NCBI GenBank assembly: GCA_002304505.1
Contig: NCEH01000005.1
Coordinates: forward strand, 62,001-126,000
Source of the DNA: Rhizobiales bacterium 32-66-11
GTDB lineage: Bacteria; Pseudomonadota; Alphaproteobacteria; Rhizobiales; Xanthobacteraceae
Direction of reading: 5' to 3'
Length of the DNA stretch: 64,000 nucleotides
The notes beneath the pieces were generated by a model, which was not told where the DNA came from, made no database searches, and saw only the letters and a program-made list of their open reading frames with translations. Shown piece after piece: positions 18,711-27,145 of this stretch (positions are counted from its first letter, which is position 1; the number at the start of each line of letters is the position of its first letter). The translations under genes and the position numbers were made by a program.

Positions 18711-19421
18711 ATGGAGGGAGCATATGCCGCGATCCGGGTGATCGTGGTGGAGGACGACATTGATTTCTGCGAAAGTCTCGCTGAATACCTGCGAATTGCA
18801 GGCATGACGGTGCGCGCCGCGCACACCATTGCCGGCCTCGAGCGCACCCTAGCGGAAGAAGCCGCCGACATCATCGTGCTCGACGTGAACCTGCCCGGTG
18901 AAACCGGGTTTTCCGCCATCAATCGGTTGAAGCTTGCAAGCCGCGCTCGGGTCGTCATGCTCACGGGTCGTTCCGCCTTGCACGATCGATTGCATGGATT
19001 GTCGCTCGGTGCGGATCATTATTTGGTCAAGCCGTTTGACATGACCGAGCTGAAGCTGGTCATTCGCAATCTCCATGCGCGTCTCGGCACGGTGGAGCTT
19101 GGACAGCGCGATGCGTCCACCGGCTGGACATTGGACACCGCGCGTTGGGTGTTGCGCAGTCCGAACGGCGACGAGGTCAGTCTGAGCAAGCATGAGCGCT
19201 GCCTCATGGCGCGGCTCATGGATGAGCCGGGATGCCCGGTTAGCCGAGAAGATTTGAATGCTGCATTGAAAAAGACCGACTGCGGACAGACCACGCGGGC
19301 GGCGCATCTGGAGGTGTTGATCTTCCGCTTGCGCCGCAAAGCAGTAAAAATCTGCGGACACGAGTTTCCAATCCGGTCGGTGCGGGGCTTCGGATACGCC
19401 TTTAACAGCGAAGCCCAATAA
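18711..19421 (+). CDS. OmpR/PhoB-family response regulator
   Basis: 236 residues. The receiver domain has the acidic pair in VVEDDIDF, phospho-acceptor Asp58 (VLDVNLPGETG), the switch Thr in MLTGRS and Lys in LVKPFD. The C-terminal winged helix includes SLSKHERCLMARLMD, RAAHLEVLIFRLRRK and the wing IRSVRGFGYAF. ATG 18711, preceded by GGGGAG, is preferred over the upstream GTG 18681. Partner of the preceding kinase and probably co-transcribed with it. Confidence 0.92.
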   Translation: MEGAYAAIRVIVVEDDIDFCESLAEYLRIAGMTVRAAHTIAGLERTLAEEAADIIVLDVNLPGETGFSAINRLKLASRARVVMLTGRSALHDRLHGLSLGADHYLVKPFDMTELKLVIRNLHARLGTVELGQRDASTGWTLDTARWVLRSPNGDEVSLSKHERCLMARLMDEPGCPVSREDLNAALKKTDCGQTTRAAHLEVLIFRLRRKAVKICGHEFPIRSVRGFGYAFNSEAQ

Positions 19422-19484
19422 TAACGAAGCCAATCCAAAGGCGCTCCGCAACCAACCCCGCTGGCTGATCGTAATTCCGTCTGA

Positions 19485-19540
19485 CGGCGCCGCTTTTCCA
19501 AGGCGCCGCCGTCGGATCCGGCGAAATGTCCGCCTTTTTT
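19485..19540 (+). terminator. Probable terminator of the two-component operon
   Basis: A GC-rich hairpin (CGGCGCC / GGCGCCG, loop of ten bases) at 19485-19508 is followed by a short GGCG/CGCC hairpin at 19520-19534 running into TTTTTT (19535-19540). Confidence 0.55.
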
Positions 19541-19636
19541 CATGAAGACGATGAAGCTCTCATTGACCTGGCTCCATCCCGTATCGACCGGATGAGTTTA
19601 GCGAAACCACACACCGCTTCTGAGTAAGCGTCGTCC

Positions 19637-19715
19637 TCAGGCCACGTCGCTGAGGGCTGGCCGTGCTGGATAGGGCCACGGCAGTAATTCGTCGATGCTG
19701 CTGTTGGGATGGCCT
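19637..19715 (-). pseudogene. IS66 transposase C-terminal fragment
   Basis: The reading frame ending at 19637 gives SSIDELLPWPYPARPALSDV before the stop, which matches the usual IS66 TnpC tail (IDELLPW...). Only about 25 residues remain. It joins directly to the hsdR fragment, which suggests that a lost IS66 copy interrupted hsdR. Confidence 0.5.
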
Positions 19716-19938
19716 CATGCGCATCCTCAAGGTCGAAGGGATACTCCCCGCCGCGGTAGCTGAAGCTGTTGATCCGCAGGAGTTGGTCCGCAAGGATGTC
19801 ATCGAGCACCACGTTGCGCAGACGACCGGCGCGGAGGCGCACAGCTTCCGCTTGGGAAAGCGGCGTGAACCCCAGCGCCACCAAGAGCTGCAGCGCGGGG
19901 ATCTGGGACTGGTGCTTCTCGGCGGCATCGAAGGTCAT
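19716..19938 (-). pseudogene. Type I restriction subunit R, N-terminal fragment
   Basis: About 75 residues from ATG 19938: MTFDAAEKHQSQIPALQLLV, GFTPLSQAEAVRLRAGRLRN, VVLDDILADQLLRIN and YRGGEYPF resemble the extreme N-terminus of HsdR, the restriction/translocase subunit of type I systems. The nuclease and helicase domains are absent; the sequence passes into an IS66 tail. The start codon overlaps the stop of the upstream HAD fragment (ATGA), so the two were once an operon. Confidence 0.55.
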
Positions 19939-20520
19939 TGCGGGCCCTCAGCAAGCAGCCCGGACAGCGCCGCGCGTGTCGCGACGGCGTTGATGTTCGC
20001 CTTGATGACGCGATCAAGTTCACTGCCGTCCGTGTAGACTGCGGGCACGGCGCAGTGCACTCGGCCATCCTTGATGTAGTTGTCGGCCTTGCCCCGCGCG
20101 CCCTTGGTGTGGGGCTTGAACACGGCGACCGAAAGGCCGCCCTGTTCCTTCACGAGTCGAAAACACGGAATGTCAGTCGAGCCGTCGCCGATGAACACCA
20201 TGTTCTCAAAGGGCACGGGTCTGTCACGCTTCTCGACGAACTGGTTGACCTTGCTGTTGTCGCTGAGGCCGAAGGCGCCCTTGTTTATGCGGAACAGGTA
20301 CTGCGTCTTTGTCGTATAGTTGACGGCAAGCGCCGGCCACGCGGCCACGCCGTTTTCGTCAAACATGAATTTCGACGCATAAACCTGCGCGAACTTCGAG
20401 GCGATCGGCGTCCCGGCGAAAATCTCGGCATTCCCTGACGAGATGAGATAGTGAGTGATGCGGACGCCCTGCGCTCTGCCGTATGGTCGCGCAGGCCATC
20501 GAGATCTGCCATCAGGACTG
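19935..20520 (-). pseudogene. HAD-superfamily hydrolase, 5'-truncated
   Basis: C-terminal part of a HAD phosphatase-like protein: HYLISSGNAEIFAGTPIASK, NKGAFGLSDNSKVN, then the motif IV region MVFIGDGSTDIPCFRLVKEQ, GGLSVAVFKPHTKGARGKAD. The stretch ADLDGLRDHTAER just upstream is in another frame, and the N-terminal DxD nucleophile motif is missing. It is coupled by an ATGA overlap to the hsdR fragment. HAD proteins of this type occur within type I restriction operons, which would explain the pairing. Confidence 0.65.
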
Positions 20521-20592
20521 ATTGTGCAGAGCACCCCGGGAATTAGCAACGCCATCGGTGGAATTGGACGCGCGCCGTCGATGAGGATTGCA

Positions 20593-20881
20593 ATGGAGAC
20601 GACACCGCTAAGTGAACGGGAACTAACGAAGATCGCGAAGGCGCTCGCCGAACCGCGGCGTGTCAAATATCCTTCAGGAGCTCGGTGCCGCGCCCGAAAC
20701 AACGATGGCATGCTCGACCTTGGCGTCGATCGAGGACATTAGCGCGTCAACCGCGACGCATCACATGCAAGAGCTGGAAAATGCCGGGCTTGTCGAGATT
20801 TCCCGAAGGGGAAAATTCTCGTTCATCACCTTCAAGCGCGACAAACTTGCTGCTTACTTGAAGCACCTGAGCAGCATCTAA
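20593..20881 (+). pseudogene. ArsR-family regulator, frameshifted
   Basis: METTPLSERELTKIAKALAE, then PRRVK, in the frame from ATG 20593, is followed in another frame by ILQELGAA and ISASTATHHMQELENAGLVE, ISRRGKFSFI. Together they make a typical ArsR winged-helix protein of about 95 residues. One indel near 20665 breaks it. No metal-binding CxC pair is visible, so the ligand is unknown. Confidence 0.7.
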
Positions 20882-20950
20882 GCGTAGGAGGCACACAGGG
20901 CCGGCATGACATTGACATCAGTCACCTGGAGCCGTTCGCTCCCTGACGTC

Positions 20951-21782
20951 CTAGCCGTCGCCGACCCGTAGCTCCGGCTCTTCGGCGCAAATCGCAGCGA
21001 GGAAATCGATGAATTGCCGCACTCGGGAGGGCATGCGCCGTCCGGCAGCGGTGACTGCGTTGATTGGAAAGGGCGGCGGCGCATGCCGGGCCAGAATTTG
21101 TTCAACCTCGCCGGAGGCCAGCACATCCGTGAATAACCAACTTGCATGGTGGGCGATGCCGAGGCCCGCGAGGACCGCGCCGCGCACATGCTCGGCGTCA
21201 TTTGTGCGGAACGCTCCCGCGCCGCCGATCGTGACTTGCTGACCGTCTACCTGGAAGCCCCACCCTATTACATCGCTCTGGTAGACATAGCTGATACGCT
21301 GGTGGTTGCGCAGTTCGTCTATCGTTTGTGGCCTGCCGTGTTGGGCAAGATAGCCGGCTGAGGCTAGGGTTATCATCCGCATGTCGCCAATGCGCCGGGC
21401 TATAAGTGCTGAATCGGAAAGCCGACCGATACGGATCGCGACGTCAATGCCTTCCTCGATAAGGTCGGAAGGCCGGGGAGAGGGTCACGCGGACCAGACC
21501 TGAAGGCACCGACTGCCCTTCAAGAACTCTCTCCTCGACGAAGTCGAGATCCTGTAGGATCCGAACAGTGGCCTCATAATAGTCCTGTCCTGCTGGTGTC
21601 ACGGCGAGGGCCCGGGAATTTCTCGCGACGAGTTGCGTCCCGAGCCGCGCTTCGAGCGCAGCGAGCTGTTTGCTGACGGTTGGCTGACTGACGTTCAGGT
21701 CCCGTGCTGCCTGCGAAAAGCTTCCGCTTTCGACGACGCGCACAAACATCCGCATCGCGTCTAGCTTATCCATCGCTTTCAT
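20951..21782 (-). pseudogene. LysR-family regulator with internal deletion
   Basis: The N-terminal HTH domain is intact (MDKLDAMRMFVRVVESGSFS, QAARDLNVSQPTVSKQLAAL) up to VTLSPAF near 21475. The effector domain resumes in another frame (DLIEEGIDVAIRIGR, then MRMITLASAGYLAQHG to the C-terminus). About 35 residues normally found between these parts are absent. This is an out-of-frame deletion, not a single-base error. Starts at 21782 or 21773 are both possible. Confidence 0.75.
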
Positions 21783-21867
21783 TCCGCAGGAGAATATTAG
21801 GCATTACGGTTTCCGATCTTTCCCGGCTGGTTAATTGACGTAATTTCGGGACGGAAGAGGACATTTT

Positions 21868-22379
21868 ATGGCAGACCGCAAATTTTGACTCCTGACGCAA
21901 GTCATCCGATCACCATCACTAAATGTTCGTCGGTGGTCATTGTCAAAAAAGGACAGCTTCATATCGCCAGAACAGGGGCCGCTCTGACGCTTGCGGAGGC
22001 GTCTTATCCGCCTGTTCATTATATACCGCCTCAAGACATCGACATGTCGCTCCTGGAACGCTCGCAACACACCACCTATTGCCCGTACAAGGGTGAAGCT
22101 AGCTACTACAGGATACCGGCCCTCGGCGAGCCTGGGCTTAACAGTGTGTGGACCTACGAGACACCCTTCGAAACCGTGAGCGAGATCGCGGGTTACCTCG
22201 CTTTTTACCGGACAGATTATCGGTTGAGCTTGCTGACTAGGCCACAACCCACCGCGCACAATAGCCGGCCCATTCTAAGAATGAATAGATGGTATTCGTA
22301 TGTTGTCAATATCATTCGAAAAAGGAATGTGAGAAATCTCAGTCGACCGCCTTTTATGGCCTCGAACTGGAAGGAATAG
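21868..22379 (+). pseudogene. DUF427 family protein, probably frameshifted at both ends
   Basis: The core matches DUF427: LTLAEASYPPVHYIPPQDID, TTYCPYKGEASYY, VWTYETPFETVSEIAGYLAF. ATG 21868 has a good upstream purine stretch but runs into a TGA at 21886. One extra base would join it to the downstream frame (TPDASHPITI). After LAFY the C-terminus diverges from the family. Function of the family is not established. Confidence 0.6.
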
Positions 22380-22381
22380 TT

Positions 22382-23050
22382 ATGGCAATCAAGATTTACG
22401 GCGATCCCGGCTCGGGCAGCTTGCGTCGCGTGACCACCGCCGCGAAGATCATGGGCATTGAAATTGAACGTGTGAACGTCGATCTGTTTAAGGGTGAAAG
22501 CCATACGCCCGAATTCCTGAAGCTTAATCCTCATGGGCTGACGCCTGTGATGGTGGACGGCGATGTCGTTCTCTACGAGGCGTCGGCGATCAACATTTAC
22601 TTGGCCGAGAAAGTCGGCTCGGACCTGCTCGGCACCTCGCCTGCTGAACGTTACCAGATATTGCAGTGGATGTTCTGGTCGGGTGAGCAGTGGCGGATAT
22701 TTGCGACGCTCACGTTCGATGAACGGATCGCGAAGCGCTTCATGGGTCAACCGGAGGATAACAGCATCGTCCAGTTGGCGGCCGACAAGATCCGGGCCGC
22801 AGCCGCCGTGCTTGACGCCCACCTGGCGGAGCATCGGTTCATCGTTGGTGATCATCTGACGCTCGCAGACATCGATATTGCAGCGCCCTTTTCGCAGAAT
22901 GCTCGCACCAAGGTGCCGTTCTCGGAGTTCCCGAGCCTTATCGCATGGCAACAGCGGCTGCTCGACACTGTGCCCGCCTGGGCGGAAACGAAGCAGGAGG
23001 TGGATGAGCGTATCGACAGCGCGCTGGCTGGCGCAGGGATCGTACTGTGA
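22382..23050 (+). CDS. Glutathione S-transferase
   Basis: 222 residues. The N-terminal thioredoxin-fold domain (MAIKIYGDPGSGSLRRV, LNPHGLTPVMVDGDVVLYEA with the cis-Pro and the Glu-Ala-Ser glutathione-binding element SAI) is followed by the all-helical C-terminal domain (FIVGDHLTLADIDIAAPF). Conjugates glutathione to electrophiles in the cytoplasm; substrate unknown. ATG 22382 is preceded by GGAAGGA. It is an intact gene in a run of relics. Confidence 0.88.
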   Translation: MAIKIYGDPGSGSLRRVTTAAKIMGIEIERVNVDLFKGESHTPEFLKLNPHGLTPVMVDGDVVLYEASAINIYLAEKVGSDLLGTSPAERYQILQWMFWSGEQWRIFATLTFDERIAKRFMGQPEDNSIVQLAADKIRAAAAVLDAHLAEHRFIVGDHLTLADIDIAAPFSQNARTKVPFSEFPSLIAWQQRLLDTVPAWAETKQEVDERIDSALAGAGIVL

Positions 23051-23057
23051 GCGCGGA

Positions 23058-23180
23058 ATGATCGACCCTGGATTACGAACTCTTCTGGGTCAGCGGCAGC
23101 CCCTATGCGTGGCGGGTGCAATTGGCGCTTGAATACAAGGGCGTGCCATATGCGTCCCACCGCTTGGACTCGGCCCAGTT
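23058..23180 (+). pseudogene. Second glutathione transferase, N-terminal fragment
   Basis: After ATG 23058 and one frame change, the text YELFWVSGSPYAWRVQLALE, YKGVPYASHRLDSAQ is a GST thioredoxin-fold start. It breaks off near 23180. Directly downstream of the intact GST. Confidence 0.6.
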
Positions 23181-23219
23181 AAATGACGCTCCAGCGTCTA
23201 GCGCCCGAGCGTGCAGCGG

Positions 23220-23640
23220 CGGGCGCCTCGCTTGAGCACGCTCGACCACATGGTGCAGTTGGCGAATGATCACCTCCACGCCTTGCCCCCCGCTATAGGC
23301 TCGCGCGGGGGGCAGCGTCGGATCTCACGCTGCACATCTTTGATCGCGACATGGGCGACGAGGTTCGCGGGACCCGAAGCCTGTCAGGCGGTGAGCGTTT
23401 CCTGGTCTCCCTTGCGCTGGCGCTGGCTTTGTCAGGTCTCGAAGGACGATCGTCCTTTGTCGACACACTGTTTATCGATGAAGGCTTCGGATCGCTCGAC
23501 GCGGAGACGCTCGACTTGGCAGTAGATGCGCTGGAGACCTTACAGGGCAGAGGTCAGAAGGTTGGCGTCATCACGCACCATGATCGATCGGATCGCCGTG
23601 CAGGTTCGCGTAGAAAAGCGTGGTGCGCAACTGGGGTCCC
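23220..23640 (+). pseudogene. SbcC nuclease ATPase, C-terminal fragment
   Basis: TLDHMVQLANDHLHAL in one frame, then LTLHIFDRDMGDEVRGTRSL, SGGERFLVSLALALALSGLE and FIDEGFGSLDAETLDLAVDA (ABC signature and Walker B), then after another frame change MIDRIAVQVRVEKRGA. This is the C-terminal lobe of the SbcC/Rad50-type ATPase, which in the intact protein works with SbcD on DNA ends. Two frameshifts and a missing N-terminus make it non-functional. Confidence 0.75.
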
Positions 23641-24114
23641 TACAGGATGATGCTCCAGATCCTGTGCGACCTTTACGAGCCGCTCAACGTGGCGATGCGC
23701 GAGCACCATGGTTTCGGCGCGCTCGATGTCATTGCGGTGGCCGAGCACACCGTGGCGGCCATTGAAGCCCAGGTGAACGAACGCTTCAGGCTATTGAAAG
23801 ACATTTTCAAAGCCCGCGCGATCTCCGAACTCATCTACGATTTCTTCGGCCGTTTTCCAGGCGTCGTCGGCGATCCGGCGGCGTTTCTCTCCGCGCTCGA
23901 TCCTGATGAGCCTGCGGAGTCGGTTCGCGCGCGCCCACTTTCGCACGCCGATCGCTGGCTCGTAGTCAATTCGATCGTGCCTGTTGCGTCCAACGCTGCG
24001 GCCAGCGGCCTTTCCGAAACCCAAACTCGGGCGGTTTTTGATCGCCTCAGCTTACGACCGGGAGACCTGGCAGGGGAAAACCCCGATCATCTTTTCCTTG
24101 CCAAGCCAAGGTAG
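23620..24114 (+). pseudogene. Unrecognised protein fragment
   Basis: An open frame of 164 codons with real-protein composition (WGPYRMMLQILCDLYEPLNV, ISELIYDFFGRFPGVVGDPA, SHADRWLVVNSIVPVASNAA). I do not recognise a family. The 5' end overlaps the SbcC remnant and the 3' end stops at the integrase fragment, so it is probably a piece of a larger gene. Confidence 0.4.
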
Positions 24115-24353
24115 AGAAGCGCACCGCGTCAGCCGAGGCGTTGACGTTCTGCGGGTGGGCGGAAGCCTATTTCAAGCACAAGGTCGATCCCAAGTCAGGG
24201 GCCGAGAAACTGGCTGACAGCACACTGGCCATGCGCCGATCGGTCTGCCTCCTGCTGGATGCTTTTGACACTGCAGGCGCTAGACAGAGCGAGGATTTGT
24301 TGTTGTGCAATAGATATTTAGCGGTCGTAGTAATGGGGCGTAGAGGCGGCTAA
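24096..24353 (+). pseudogene. Second P4-type integrase, internal fragment
   Basis: AKVEKRTASAEALTFCGWAE, AYFKHKVDPKSGAEKLADST and LAMRRSV match the segment between the DUF4102 domain and the core-binding domain of P4-type integrases. It is distinct from the integrase at 1810. About 50 recognisable residues remain before the frame loses homology. It indicates a second island event within the region. Confidence 0.6.
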
Positions 24354-24509
24354 AAATGCGGAGGTTGATGCCGTGGTGAACACGAGTTCTGGGCCAGAAC
24401 TACGGCTTGAGTCGATCTCTATACCGGGGTCAACCTGCAGCTTCCGAGTATGGACTCAAGCAGGGGATCGCGCTCGAGAATCTTTGCCAGATCGTGCATA
24501 GCCGACCGG

Positions 24510-25292
24510 TTAGTTGGCGCCTTCCGGCAGGTAGGACGCAAACTCCCCCTGCAATGGAATGCTGTGGGAATCGGCGAACGCTTTGATCTGAAACCCAACT
24601 GACTTGCGCAAGGCCCTTAGAGTCGACTCGAATGCGAGCCAGTTGGGGTTGCGGCTGTCACACCGCAACGTCGTGAGGTCGAACTTCTCGACGGCATCAA
24701 AGAACCGTCGGATCGTCTGAGCTAAGGCCACTATCACGATATCGAGCGGGCTCCCTGGAGCGCAGTCACGCCGCAAGCGGGTCAGCTCATGGCGAAGGCC
24801 GTCTAACGACATCCGAACCCGATCGGGGAATTCGGCGTCGAACCGTGCCCAAAACGCGCGGCGATCTTCCATAAGAGCCACGATTTCACGAGCCAGCCCG
24901 GGAGAGTTTTGGCCAGAACGGAGAAGTTCGATGCTACGAGACCATCCTCGCTGCCGGACCTCGGCGATCATGGCTTCGTGGTCCTGCTTCCAAGCGCGCA
25001 GCTCGTCGGCGGAGTAGCCGCTGTCATCCTTATCGACCATGTCGCCACATTCGCGGCAAAGCCACAGCCCGTTCGCGGCGGACCGTCGCTCCGCCTCACT
25101 TTGGTCAGCGTCGAAGCGCGGTCCGCCTGGAGAGGCCGCGCAGATGTGGGCGGCGTCACCCGTCGCCAATCCACGTAAAACGCTAGAGCGAGGTCCCGCC
25201 GTCAGCCGTAAGCAACGCGGATTCGAACAAAAATGCGCTGCCCGGAGGGAAATCTCGGTCTTGGTGGGCTGGTTGAAGTTGTCTCTCGGCAT
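24510..25292 (-). CDS. HNH-like zinc-binding putative nuclease
   Basis: 260 residues. The N-terminal domain reads FCSNPRC, then GDAAHICAASPGGPRFDAD, then SAANGLWLCRECGDMVDKDD and a final WKQDHE. This is the two-CxxC, AHI, N-G-x-WLC pattern of HNH endonuclease domains found in phage-defence and effector proteins. The C-terminal half (about 110-260) is helical and unrecognised. The gene is full length and monocistronic, between relics and a TetR gene. A nuclease role is inferred from the motif; the expected catalytic His is the one in AHI. Confidence 0.6.
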   Translation of the reverse strand: MPRDNFNQPTKTEISLRAAHFCSNPRCLRLTAGPRSSVLRGLATGDAAHICAASPGGPRFDADQSEAERRSAANGLWLCRECGDMVDKDDSGYSADELRAWKQDHEAMIAEVRQRGWSRSIELLRSGQNSPGLAREIVALMEDRRAFWARFDAEFPDRVRMSLDGLRHELTRLRRDCAPGSPLDIVIVALAQTIRRFFDAVEKFDLTTLRCDSRNPNWLAFESTLRALRKSVGFQIKAFADSHSIPLQGEFASYLPEGAN

Positions 25293-25337
25293 CGTGAGCT
25301 TTAAGTCGGTTCGCCTATCAAGTCACTCCATCCAGCA

Positions 25338-25970
25338 TCAACCTTCAGGCGTCGCATTTCCACGCCGCGGCAGGAGCACCAACTCGGCCGCTTCTTCGGC
25401 GTCTGCCAGGAGCGTCTTGCGTGGCGCGCCTAACTGCGCATGCATCGTCAGACCGCGGGCAAGGTCGATAACCTGGCGCGCGCGCGTGGTGACAGGAAAG
25501 TCAGATGGGATTTCTCCTGCGCTGATCCCGTCGCGGAAGCGGCGTTCCACGAGCGCTACGCCGCCTGCGGCGGCGTCCTTCAGAAACTGCCTCACCTCAG
25601 CGTCGTCCACGAGCGGCGCGACGCACACCATCAGGCATCCCCGGACCGACCCTTCCTCGGTCGCAAACTCCACGGCGTGCCTCAGGAAGCCGGCGATCGC
25701 GTCGCGAAGAGCCGGCGGCGAGAATAGTGCCTTCGCCGCGCCGGCGCCTTTTCGCTCTGCATATGTCCGCAGGACACGCAGGAAGAGCGTCCGCTTGTCC
25801 CCGAACACGGAATACAAGCTCTGCCGTCCCACACCCATGCCCGCGATGAGATCGTCGATCGCCACGCCGTCGTAGCTTTTCGACCAAAAGATCTGCGTCG
25901 CTTTGTCCAGTGCCTCGCTCTCGTCGAAGGTGCGGGGGCGCCCACGACCCCTGCTCGAATTTTTTAGCAT
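25338..25970 (-). CDS. TetR-family repressor
   Basis: 210 residues with an N-terminal HTH (DKATQIFWSKSYDGVAIDDL, MGVGRQSLYSVFGDKRTLFL) and a helical ligand-binding domain. ATG 25970 is chosen over TTG 25979 because the repeat TGGTCCAAAAAT begins at 25972, immediately upstream. It is divergent from a set of SDR/cupin/CMD genes. The same 12-mer recurs in front of both SDR genes, so it probably represses its own gene and this set. Confidence 0.88.
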   Translation of the reverse strand: MLKNSSRGRGRPRTFDESEALDKATQIFWSKSYDGVAIDDLIAGMGVGRQSLYSVFGDKRTLFLRVLRTYAERKGAGAAKALFSPPALRDAIAGFLRHAVEFATEEGSVRGCLMVCVAPLVDDAEVRQFLKDAAAGGVALVERRFRDGISAGEIPSDFPVTTRARQVIDLARGLTMHAQLGAPRKTLLADAEEAAELVLLPRRGNATPEG

Positions 25971-25971
25971 C

Positions 25972-26032
25972 TGGTCCAAAAATCCTTGACCACGAGTTCT
26001 ACCCCTAATATATTAGGAAATGGTCCAAAAAT
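25972..26032. promoter_or_regulatory. Candidate TetR operators in the divergent promoter
   Basis: TGGTCCAAAAAT occurs at 25972-25983 and 26021-26032 as direct copies 49 bases apart. Between them is a perfect 14-bp palindrome, CCTAATATATTAGG (26004-26017). A variant (TTGTCCAAAAAT) lies at 27101-27112. Confidence 0.6.
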
Positions 26033-26086
26033 AGCAAGCTAGCCCATGGCCTCACGATCCGACCTTCTCTCACCGTGGAACCAAAT

Positions 26087-27061
26087 ATGAGACATTCAAT
26101 CGCTCTCGTCACCGGCGCTACGTCCGGGCTCGGTTATGCCGCAGCTCGCTTGCTCGCCGATGGGGGATGGCAGGAGGTCATAGTGACGGGGCGCAGCCTT
26201 GCCAAGACCAAGGAAACGGCCGCCCAGCTTGCCGACGAGACCAAGAAGCGGATCTTCACGCCGCTCGAGCTTGATCTGAACAGGGCCGCCAGCGCCAAGT
26301 CTGCGGTCGCCGAGCTGGTCAAGCGCGGTCGGCCGATCGATTTTCTGCTGCTCAATGCCGGATTGGTCCCAACCAAGACGCGCGTGATCACTGCGGAGGG
26401 CGTTGAAGCCTCCCAGGCCCCGCTTATCGGCCATCATGAACTGACCGTTGGGCTGCTCAACGCCAACCTGTTGAGCCCCGAGGCGCGGATTGTCATCACC
26501 AGCGCGGAGCCTGCTCGCGGGGGTGTGCCCATGTTCAAATATACCGACCTGCCGGCGTTCGCAGCCCGATACTACGGGGGCGACCAAACCGCGGCTGCTG
26601 AAGCCCTCATTCGCAGCGGACCAACCGTGAAGTATTCGCCTAACACTGCGTATGCCGACGCGAAGCTCATGATCGCCTGGTGGGCTGAGGCGCTGGCGCG
26701 CCGGCTATCGTCCGGTATGGCCGTCTACGCTGTCTCGCCCGGTGCGTCGAACGCCACCAACGTCGCGCGAAACGCTGGCCCGTTGTTGAAGTATCTGATG
26801 ATTCCGATCGTGAACCTCATTCCCGGCATGAATCAGACGCCGGAGGTTGCGGCCAGTCGCTACATCCAGGCGTCGGAGTTCGGCACCGACGTCTCAGGGC
26901 AATTCTTCGCCTCGGCCAAAGGGAAGTTCTCAGGCCCGATGGAACTACAGCGAGAGCCACACCTCCACGATCACGCCAGCCAGGAAGCCGCATGGCACGC
27001 CGTCGTCAAGGTCTCCGGCGCCGACCTGTCTCACCCGGCATCTTTGAGCGCGGTGTCCTGA
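26087..27061 (+). CDS. SDR-family oxidoreductase (NAD(P)-dependent)
   Basis: About 324 residues from ATG 26087, with GTG 26075 as an alternative. The Rossmann start VTGATSGLGYAAARLL carries the TGxxxGxG pattern. LLLNAGLVP corresponds to the NAG motif and YADAK to the catalytic YxxxK. Length and C-terminal region fit the retinol-dehydrogenase-like class. First gene of a set with a second SDR, a cupin and a CMD protein, under a divergent TetR repressor. Substrate not deducible. Confidence 0.85.
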   Translation: MRHSIALVTGATSGLGYAAARLLADGGWQEVIVTGRSLAKTKETAAQLADETKKRIFTPLELDLNRAASAKSAVAELVKRGRPIDFLLLNAGLVPTKTRVITAEGVEASQAPLIGHHELTVGLLNANLLSPEARIVITSAEPARGGVPMFKYTDLPAFAARYYGGDQTAAAEALIRSGPTVKYSPNTAYADAKLMIAWWAEALARRLSSGMAVYAVSPGASNATNVARNAGPLLKYLMIPIVNLIPGMNQTPEVAASRYIQASEFGTDVSGQFFASAKGKFSGPMELQREPHLHDHASQEAAWHAVVKVSGADLSHPASLSAVS

Positions 27062-27100
27062 CACCTGACCGCCGTCGCGTTGCAGAAATATCATCCGAAA

Positions 27101-27112
27101 TTGTCCAAAAAT
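27101..27112 (+). promoter_or_regulatory. Third copy of the TetR-type motif
   Basis: TTGTCCAAAAAT differs by one base from the two copies at 25972 and 26021. It lies 34 bases before the second SDR start codon. Confidence 0.5.
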
Positions 27113-27145
27113 ACACAGGCGCAATGGCGCCGCAGGAGAATGTGA

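Noticed and set aside
19540..24353. Explaining all frameshifts as sequencing errors
   Set aside because: Several lesions are deletions of about 100 bases with fused unrelated genes, and long GC-rich genes elsewhere in the window are free of frameshifts.
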